Positions 50,605-55,886 of a stretch of 55,886 nucleotides of DNA are shown here, piece after piece. The position numbers were made by a program, and so were the translations under genes. Below the pieces are notes generated by a model that was not told where the DNA came from, searched no databases, and saw only the letters and a program-made list of their open reading frames with translations. Source of the stretch: PALSA-607 sp036510735 (lineage in GTDB: Bacteria > Actinomycetota > Actinomycetes > Acidothermales > Acidothermaceae). Location of the stretch: NCBI GenBank assembly GCA_036510735.1, contig DATCDK010000002.1, positions 1 through 55,886 of the forward strand, given 5' to 3'. Each line of letters opens with the position of its first letter. The first letter of the stretch is position 1.

Positions 50605-52110
50605 CTAGCTGTCTTGCCCTGCCAGTGCAAACTCCTCGTGAGCCGGCCCGAAGTCGTCGGTGTTCTCCGCGACGACGCCTCGAGAGCGCCGCTCACTCCA
50701 CACTCCGGACAACGACACCACCAGGCCGAACAAGCCGATCCCGGTGGCGACCACGATGCCGGGACGGAACCCGTCGAGCACCGCTTTCGAGCCAGTTCCG
50801 ACACCCGTGTGACTCGTCACGACCGCCGTGACGATCGCGAGGCCGATGGCGCCGCCGAGCTGGAACGAGGTGTTGAGCAGTCCGGATGCCAGGCCCTGCT
50901 CGTCGTCCGCAACACCGTTCGTCGCCTGCACATTCAGCGACGGGAACCCGATCGCGAAGCCGATGCCAAGGAGCACCACCGTCGGCAGCATCAACGTCAC
51001 GTACGACGCGCTCGCACCGAGACGGATGAACAGCGCGTATCCCGTCGTCAGTACCGCGAACGCAATCGCCAGCAACCGCGGCGTGCCGAACCGGTCGATG
51101 ACGTGCGCAATGCGCGTCGATCCGAAGACGACAATCAACCCGGCCGGCAGGAATGCAAACGCCGTCTGCAAAGACGACCAGCCGAGCAGCGACTGCAGGT
51201 ACAGCGTGCCGATGAACTGGAACCCGATGTACGAGCCGAACAGGGCCATAGCTGCGATGTTGGCGCGCACGAGACGTGACGAACGCAGGATTCCCAGGCG
51301 AACGAGCGGGTGTGGTGACCGCAGTTCGATCGCGATGAACGCTCCGAGCAGCAATGCGCTCACGACGAACCCGCCGAGGGTGCTGACAGATCCCCAGCCG
51401 GACGCCGGGGCGGTGACGACCGTACGAACGAGCAGCAGCATCGCAGCACTCGCCGTTACGGCGCCTGGTACGTCGTAGCCGCCGGCGTTACGAGTGTGCG
51501 TGTCGCGTGCAACGTACTTGCGGCCCAGGACGACGAGGGCTGCCGCGATAGGAGCGGGCAGCAGGAACGTCCAACGCCAGCCAAGCTCGGTGAGCAACCC
51601 ACCGAGGACGAGGCCGAGCGAGAAGCCGCTCGCGCCGACTGTGGTGAAGATGCTGAGTGCACGGTTGCGCACCGGACCCTCGGCGAAGGTCGTCGTGATG
51701 ATCGAGAGAGCGGCGGGTGCTGTGAAGGCCGCGCTTGCGCCCTTGATGAAGCGAGCCGTGATGAGCAGGTCGCCGTTCGTCGTGAGGCCACCGAGAGCCG
51801 AGGCGATCACAAAGACGGACAGTGCCCACAACAGCACCCGCCGCCGTCCAAGCAAGTCTGCGGCTCTGCCGCCGAGGAGCAGCAGGCCGCCGTACCCGAG
51901 CACGTAGCCGGAGACGATCCACTGCAGCTGGTCGGTGCTCAGCTTGAGGTCGCGCTGAATGGACGGGAGCGCCATGCCGACCATCGAGACGTCGAGCGCG
52001 TCAAGGAAGACAACGCCGCACAACACGATGAGCGCGGCCCAGAGGGCGGGGCTCCAGCGCAATTGGGTGGCGGCGGGGTGACTGGCTGGGTGAGTATTTG
52101 AGAGGTCCAT
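50605..52110 (-). CDS. MFS drug-efflux transporter, DHA2 type
   Basis: 501 residues from ATG 52110; in-frame ATG 52125 would add five residues. Fourteen membrane helices; FLDALDVSMVGMALPSIQRD in helix 1 is the motif D1 region, and LLLGGRAADLLGRRRVLLWA is motif A. Probably a proton-driven exporter of antibiotics or toxic compounds (EmrB/QacA-like). It is divergent from a MarR gene 78 bp away that very likely controls it. A -10 box TATTGT (52122-52117) lies 6 nt before ATG 52110, with TTGCAA 16 bp further up, so the message should be leaderless. Confidence 0.9.
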   Translation of the reverse strand: MDLSNTHPASHPAATQLRWSPALWAALIVLCGVVFLDALDVSMVGMALPSIQRDLKLSTDQLQWIVSGYVLGYGGLLLLGGRAADLLGRRRVLLWALSVFVIASALGGLTTNGDLLITARFIKGASAAFTAPAALSIITTTFAEGPVRNRALSIFTTVGASGFSLGLVLGGLLTELGWRWTFLLPAPIAAALVVLGRKYVARDTHTRNAGGYDVPGAVTASAAMLLLVRTVVTAPASGWGSVSTLGGFVVSALLLGAFIAIELRSPHPLVRLGILRSSRLVRANIAAMALFGSYIGFQFIGTLYLQSLLGWSSLQTAFAFLPAGLIVVFGSTRIAHVIDRFGTPRLLAIAFAVLTTGYALFIRLGASASYVTLMLPTVVLLGIGFAIGFPSLNVQATNGVADDEQGLASGLLNTSFQLGGAIGLAIVTAVVTSHTGVGTGSKAVLDGFRPGIVVATGIGLFGLVVSLSGVWSERRSRGVVAENTDDFGPAHEEFALAGQDS

Positions 52111-52116
52111 GCGACG

Positions 52117-52144
52117 ACAATACATGCGGATGCATTGATTGCAA
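52117..52144 (-). promoter_or_regulatory. Leaderless promoter and operator of the MFS exporter
   Basis: -35 TTGCAA (52144-52139), 16-bp spacer, -10 TATTGT (52122-52117), then 6 nt to ATG 52110. A near-palindrome CAATACAT-GCGG-ATGCATTG (52118-52137, one mismatch per 8-bp arm) covers the -10 box and spacer. A MarR dimer bound here would block the promoter. Confidence 0.7.
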
Positions 52145-52153
52145 GAGAATATT

Positions 52154-52182
52154 TTGTGCTGGTCATATTTGCGCGGTACCGT
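52154..52182 (+). promoter_or_regulatory. Leaderless promoter of the MarR gene
   Basis: -35 TTGTGC (52154-52159), 17-bp spacer, -10 TACCGT (52177-52182), 6 nt before ATG 52189. Back to back with the exporter promoter. Confidence 0.65.
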
Positions 52183-52188
52183 TACTGC

Positions 52189-52581
52189 ATGCCTGCCACC
52201 GATGGTCCCGTCGTCGATCGCAATCCCTTGGTAGACCACTGGCGCACCCTGCTCGAACAGCACGCTCGGGTGACTTGCGCGCTGGAGAAGGCGCTCGGGG
52301 AGCACGGACTCGGGGTCAGCGAGTTCGAGGTCCTCGACGAATTGGCCAGTCAGCCCCAGTCCGAGTGCCGCATGCAGGCGTTATCGGACGTCGTCCACCT
52401 CAGTCAGAGCGCGTTGTCGCGGGTCGTCGGCCGGCTCGAAGAAGAGGGGCTGGTGACCCGGGTTATGTGTCAGCAAGACCGTCGCGGCATCTTCGCGCAC
52501 CTGACCGACGAGGGCCGGACCCGCTACGAGGCAGCCCTGCCGACCCACCGCGAAGTGCTAGCCGAGAACCTGCAGGCCTAG
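52189..52581 (+). CDS. MarR-family transcriptional regulator
   Basis: 130 residues. LGVSEFEVLDELASQPQSE, MQALSDVVHLSQSALSRVVG RLEEEGL and the wing RVMCQQDRRGIFAHLTDEG are standard MarR. The single Cys in the wing (VMCQQDRR) could make it redox-sensitive, although this is speculative. ATG 52189 is right after a leaderless promoter, and the longer frame from TTG 52135 would start inside the opposite promoter. The stop codon is 1 bp from that of the convergent doc gene. Confidence 0.9.
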   Translation: MPATDGPVVDRNPLVDHWRTLLEQHARVTCALEKALGEHGLGVSEFEVLDELASQPQSECRMQALSDVVHLSQSALSRVVGRLEEEGLVTRVMCQQDRRGIFAHLTDEGRTRYEAALPTHREVLAENLQA

Positions 52582-52582
52582 A

Positions 52583-52963
52583 TCAGGAGCGGCGCGCTGC
52601 GGTGTGGGCGCCGAGTACGGCGGCGATGCCACTGACGTCGTCGAGTTGTCCGGTCGCGATCGAAATGATCAGGTCGTACGCCTCGTCATTGGACATGGTG
52701 AGCCGCAGACCATTGATCCCTAAGAACGCGATCCCGCTGGCGAGAGCGAGGCGCTTATTTCCGTCGACCAGCGCGTGGTTGCGCGCAACCGAGTGGATCA
52801 GTGCTGCGGCCTTCTCAAGCATCGAGGGATATGCGTCGTCGCCGAAAGCCGACGCTTGGGGTCGGGCGGCCGCGGCCTCGAGAAGGCCTAGATCACGGAT
52901 CTCGACGTTGCCCAGCGTTCGCTCGGCGATGTGCAGCAGGTCCTCGACGTCGAGATAGATCAC
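52583..52963 (-). CDS. doc: Doc-type toxin (Fic fold)
   Basis: 126 residues. The Fic motif reads HALVDGNKR (His63, Asp67, Gly68, Asn69, Lys70, Arg71), the Doc variant of HPFxxGNxR. Doc phosphorylates the translation factor EF-Tu and halts protein synthesis. Length and the N-terminal MIYLDVEDLLHIAERTLG fit Doc rather than large Fic AMP-transferases. ATG 52963 overlaps the antitoxin stop by 4 nt (ATGA), the normal arrangement for a toxin made after its antitoxin. Confidence 0.93.
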   Translation of the reverse strand: MIYLDVEDLLHIAERTLGNVEIRDLGLLEAAAARPQASAFGDDAYPSMLEKAAALIHSVARNHALVDGNKRLALASGIAFLGINGLRLTMSNDEAYDLIISIATGQLDDVSGIAAVLGAHTAARRS

Positions 52964-53163
52964 TCCCCGAGCCGCCGCAGCGCCTCTGCGTAGCGCGGCA
53001 GCTCCTCATCGAGAACCCGGTCAAGAAGCTCGCGCCGACTGGTCCGCTCGACATACTCACGCACGGCCTGCCGCGCGATTTCCTGCATCGACCGACCCTC
53101 GTGTTCGGCGCGGGTGCGCAGCGCCTCGGTCTCGTCGTCGTCCAGTCGCAGAGTCATCGCCAT
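52960..53163 (-). CDS. Ribbon-helix-helix antitoxin of the Doc toxin
   Basis: 67 residues from ATG 53163 (MAMTLRLDDDETEALRTRAE); ATG 53157 is a second possible start, and a frame open to 53250 is not used. MTLRLDDDETEALRTRAEHE GRSMQEIARQAVREYVERT is a ribbon-helix-helix domain, unlike the AbrB-like Phd of phage P1, so this is a hybrid RHH-Doc pair. The C-terminal helix should wrap the toxin. It should bind the direct repeats over its own promoter. Confidence 0.88.
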   Translation of the reverse strand: MAMTLRLDDDETEALRTRAEHEGRSMQEIARQAVREYVERTSRRELLDRVLDEELPRYAEALRRLGE

Positions 53164-53169
53164 GGCACG

Positions 53170-53190
53170 ATGATACCAGAGTTGATACCA
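53170..53190 (-). promoter_or_regulatory. Leaderless promoter and direct-repeat operator of the Doc pair
   Basis: -10 TATCAT (53175-53170) lies 6 nt before ATG 53163. TGGTATCA occurs twice on the minus strand (53190-53183 and 53178-53171), 12 bp apart, the second copy covering the -10 box. Direct repeats of this spacing suit cooperative ribbon-helix-helix dimers. Confidence 0.65.
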
Positions 53191-53242
53191 CGTAAACGCC
53201 ATCGAGCACGGCTCGGACGCCAGGCGCCGGCCGCCGGCCCAA

Positions 53243-53310
53243 CTTCGCATCCCGTGTGGTTGTCCGAACCGGTCAAAACGGCCACTCCAGCAACCACACG
53301 GGATGCGAAG
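53243..53310. terminator. Long 20-bp hairpin after the mycothiol-family gene
   Basis: Perfect 20-bp inverted repeat starting CTTCGCATCCCGTGTGGTTG (53243-53262), complement at 53291-53310, with a 28-nt loop. It begins 19 bp past the stop of the upstream minus-strand gene. Unusually long for a terminator; the 28-nt loop matches that of 2815-2870. Confidence 0.65.
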
Positions 53311-53328
53311 TGGCGGATCGTGCCGTCT

Positions 53329-54093
53329 CTAGAGGATGGGCAACAGGGCGCTGATGTTGCTTCGTTCGCCGCTGGCGCGCACTCGGCCGTCGGCGACAGC
53401 CTCGGTCCATAGCAGCCGCCCAGCTGCGAGCCGCACCCAAGTAAGTGGATCGAGTTCGACGACATTGGGCGGCGTGCCCCTGGTGTGACGCGGACCCTCC
53501 ACACATTGCACAGCGGCGATCGGCGGCACCCTGACCTCGACCGTATGTCCGGGCGCCTTCGCAACGAGCGCCGCCAGCAGTGCTCGCGTCGCAATGCGCA
53601 GCGCACCCGCGTCGGGCTCGACAGCAGGCGAGAGATCGAGACCGTGCACCACGCCCTCAACACATCGGGTCACCAGGAAGTCGTCGAACCGCATGGGCGC
53701 CAACCTGGTCGGGATGACCAGCGCGGGATCGGTCGACAACATAACGTCGCGCAACGAATCGACGGCCGCCCGCACATTTGCCCGGAGCTGTGCAGGCGAC
53801 TGACCGGCAGCAAGCGAGTGCGTTCGCTCGTCGATGGAGGATGCAGCCGCGGTGAGACACAGCAAGTACTCCGCGACGGTCGCCTCTGCACGATCCGGGG
53901 TCGGCTCGGTCAGCCATCGTGCCGGTGAGCTTGCGCACATGGCCAAATGCGCGACCAACTCAGCAACCCGCCACCCCGGCAACCCGCTCGGCACATCGAA
54001 CCGGTCGTCCGGCAGCGCGTCGACAGCGTCGGCGACCCGAGTCCATTGCGCGACGCACGCCACCCCGGCGTCCGCCCAGGGATTGACTCGCAT
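53329..54093 (-). CDS. Maleylpyruvate isomerase/DinB-like mycothiol-family protein with sterol-carrier-type tail
   Basis: 254 residues. The N-terminal DinB-like four-helix domain of the mycothiol-dependent maleylpyruvate isomerase family includes GLPGWRVAELVAHLAM with one candidate metal-binding His, and DFLVTRCVEGVVHGLDLS with another. The C-terminal 90 residues (LDPLTWVRLAAGRLLWTEAV) are a sterol-carrier-like fold. Mycothiol is the actinobacterial thiol; the true substrate is unknown. ATG 54093 overlaps the purL stop (TGATG), so it is translated with purL. This gene lies after purL in many actinobacteria. Confidence 0.87.
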   Translation of the reverse strand: MRVNPWADAGVACVAQWTRVADAVDALPDDRFDVPSGLPGWRVAELVAHLAMCASSPARWLTEPTPDRAEATVAEYLLCLTAAASSIDERTHSLAAGQSPAQLRANVRAAVDSLRDVMLSTDPALVIPTRLAPMRFDDFLVTRCVEGVVHGLDLSPAVEPDAGALRIATRALLAALVAKAPGHTVEVRVPPIAAVQCVEGPRHTRGTPPNVVELDPLTWVRLAAGRLLWTEAVADGRVRASGERSNISALLPIL

Positions 54094-55886
54094 CAGCCAA
54101 ACAGCGCGGCGAACGTGCCCGTGGCAGCGGTCCGAAGCGCCGCGACGTCGACCGTGAATTGGCCAGTTATATCGAGGGTCTCGCCGCCCGTAGAACCAAG
54201 CGCAACTAGTGGGACGCCGTGGGCAGCCGCGAGCGCGAGCAGCTGATCAACCCGGTCGGCAGGAACAGCAACGACAGCACGTGCGGCCGATTCGGAGAAC
54301 AGTGCGACGAACGGGTCGACGTCCGCCGGCAACGTGATCCGCGCACCGCGACCACCACGAAGGCACGACTCAACGAGAGCCTGCGCCAGTCCGCCGTCCG
54401 ACAGGTCGTGCGCCGCCGAGATCACACCGGTCGCTTCGTGCAGCACACCAGCCAGCGCGATCTCGGCATTGAAGTCGACGATGGGCGGCCGGCCACCGAG
54501 GTGTCCGTGCGCGACGTGCGCCCATTCCGATCCACCGAACTCCTCGCGCGTCGTTCCGAGCAAGAAGATCTGCTCATCGTCGCTGTCGAACGCGATCGAC
54601 CGACGCAGTCGCACGTCGGAAATCACGCCGAGCACACCGATCACCGGCGTCGGGTTGATCGGGGTCGAGCCGGTCTGGTTGTAGAAGCTCACGTTGCCGC
54701 CGGTCACCGGAATTCCCAGTGCCACGCAACCGTCGGCGATGCCGCGAATCGCCTCGGTGAACTGCCACATCACCTCGGGGTCCTCGGGTGAGCCGAAGTT
54801 CAGGCAGTCGGTGATCGCCAACGGCACCGCGCCGGACGCAGCGACGTTGCGATAGGCCTCGCACAGTGCAAGCTGAGCTCCGAAATACGGATCCAGTCGG
54901 GTGTAGCGACCGTTGCCGTCGAGCGCGAGTGCGAGACCGAGGTTGGTCGAGTCGTCGACGCGGATCATGCCGGCGTCGTCGGGCATCGCCAGTGTCGTGT
55001 TGCCCATGACGTAACGGTCGTACTGGTTGGTGACCCACGACTTGTCGGCCAGGTTCGGCGACGCGACGAGCCGCAGCAAGGTCTCCAAAAGCTCAGAGCT
55101 TGACCGAGGCCGCGGCAGCAAGACCGGGTCGTCGGCGCGCAAAGCATCGAGATCGACAGGGCGCGAAAGAGGCCGGTCGTACACCGGCCCCTCGTGCGCA
55201 ACAGTGCGCGGCGGAACCGAGACGACCAGCTCGTCGCGCCAATAAATGTCGAGCCGGTCGCCGCCGGTGACCTCGCCGATGACGGTCGCGGTGACGTCCC
55301 ACTTGGCGCAGATCTCCATGAACGCGGGGATTTTCGACGGTTCGACGACTGCACACATGCGTTCCTGTGACTCGCTCATCAGGATCTCTTCGGGAGCAAG
55401 CGTCGGGTCACGCAGCGGCACCGTGTCGAGCACGATCCGCATGCCGCCGGTGCCCGCCGATGCCAGCTCGGAGGTCGCGCACGAAAGCCCCGCCGCGCCG
55501 AGATCTTGAATGCCGGCAACGAGATCGGCCGCGAAAATCTCTAGGCAACACTCGATCAGCACCTTCTCGGCGAACGGGTCACCGACCTGCACGCTCGGGC
55601 GCTTGCGCACGCCCTCGGCCTCGAACGTCGCACTCGCTAGTACCGAAGCTCCGCCGATGCCATCGCCACCAGTCCGCGCGCCAAACAGCACGACCTTGTT
55701 GCCAGGTCCGGGAGCGGTTGCAAGCTTGATGCCGTCAGTTCGCACGACGCCCACAGCCAATGCGTTCACCAGCGGGTTGCCCAAGTACGACGGGTCGAAC
55801 ACGATCTCGCCGCCGATGTTCGGCAGCCCAAGGCAGTTGCCGTAACCGCCGATGCCCGCAACGACACCTGGCAGCACGCGCAAAGT
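54093..55886 (-). CDS. purL: Phosphoribosylformylglycinamidine synthase subunit PurL, partial
   Basis: The C-terminal 597 residues; the N-terminus lies beyond the right edge. GIGGYGNCLGLPNIGGE, FGARTGGDGIGGASVL, SESQERMCAVVEPSK, ALAITDCLNFGSPEDPEVMW and GIPVTGGNVSFYNQT are diagnostic of the small PurL, which needs PurQ and PurS as separate subunits. It converts FGAR to FGAM with ATP and ammonia from glutamine, one step before PurM. It belongs with purF and purM located 5-8 kb downstream on the same strand. Confidence 0.97.
   Translation of the reverse strand, partial: TLRVLPGVVAGIGGYGNCLGLPNIGGEIVFDPSYLGNPLVNALAVGVVRTDGIKLATAPGPGNKVVLFGARTGGDGIGGASVLASATFEAEGVRKRPSVQVGDPFAEKVLIECCLEIFAADLVAGIQDLGAAGLSCATSELASAGTGGMRIVLDTVPLRDPTLAPEEILMSESQERMCAVVEPSKIPAFMEICAKWDVTATVIGEVTGGDRLDIYWRDELVVSVPPRTVAHEGPVYDRPLSRPVDLDALRADDPVLLPRPRSSSELLETLLRLVASPNLADKSWVTNQYDRYVMGNTTLAMPDDAGMIRVDDSTNLGLALALDGNGRYTRLDPYFGAQLALCEAYRNVAASGAVPLAITDCLNFGSPEDPEVMWQFTEAIRGIADGCVALGIPVTGGNVSFYNQTGSTPINPTPVIGVLGVISDVRLRRSIAFDSDDEQIFLLGTTREEFGGSEWAHVAHGHLGGRPPIVDFNAEIALAGVLHEATGVISAAHDLSDGGLAQALVESCLRGGRGARITLPADVDPFVALFSESAARAVVAVPADRVDQLLALAAAHGVPLVALGSTGGETLDITGQFTVDVAALRTAATGTFAALFG

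Noticed and set aside
46922..55886. A single purine operon from purL to purM
   Set aside because: Between purL and purF lie convergent and divergent genes (doc pair, MarR, MFS) and at least two terminators, so only purF-purM is a tight unit here.

Overview
The window reads as chromosomal DNA of a high-GC actinobacterium. Supporting signs are a BldC-type regulator, a DUF3073 protein, a mycothiol-family (DinB/maleylpyruvate isomerase) protein beside purL, frequent GTG/TTG starts with GGAGG-like ribosome sites, several promoters whose -10 box lies about 6 nt from the start codon (leaderless mRNAs), and many Ala/Ser/Pro-rich lipoproteins. The genus cannot be fixed from sequence alone; a Frankiales-like soil lineage is a guess. 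No prophage, transposase, CRISPR array or plasmid function was seen.

Layout. 1-2.8 kb: the end of a beta-hydroxyacid dehydrogenase and a secreted S53 (sedolisin) peptidase. 2.9-16.8 kb: a cyclic-di-GMP region with three GGDEF/EAL proteins, one of them a multi-PAS giant and one in an operon with a FIST sensor. Set among them are a lipoprotein, a nucleotidyltransferase/HEPN toxin-antitoxin pair and a FUSC transporter. 17-19.8 kb: cytosine permease and cytosine deaminase, converging on a palindromic element. 19.8-25.2 kb: three lipoproteins (one NlpC/P60), a lone LacI DNA-binding domain and an MFS exporter coupled to a MarR regulator. 25.3-29.4 kb: a decayed LuxR/AAA ATPase, an Rrf2 regulator and two tandem kelch lipoproteins. 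29.4-33.6 kb: a complete sulfate ABC importer operon preceded by a Cys-ending leader peptide and a terminator-like hairpin. 33.7-37.3 kb: a lipoprotein, a DUF1501/DUF1800 secreted pair and a small zincin. 37.4-40.8 kb: tRNA-Glu, -Asp and -Phe, a prepilin, a DUF2231 membrane protein, a methyltransferase and an aldo/keto reductase. 40.8-43.2 kb: a DUF929-VKOR-DUF929 disulfide-forming operon. 43.5-45.5 kb: bldC, a conserved hypothetical gene and DUF3073. 45.6-55.9 kb: a lipoprotein, purM, purF, Uma2, an exporter with a divergent MarR gene, a Doc toxin-antitoxin pair, and a mycothiol-family gene overlapping purL, which runs off the window.

The strongest observations are the putative cysteine attenuator before the sulfate operon; a dispersed family of palindromic intergenic hairpins, at least five copies in two sequence types sharing a flank; operators placed over leaderless promoters at three loci; a GGDEF-EAL-PAS-GGDEF protein whose last GGDEF has lost its active site but kept its product-binding I-site; and the duplicated CxxC/VKOR operon.
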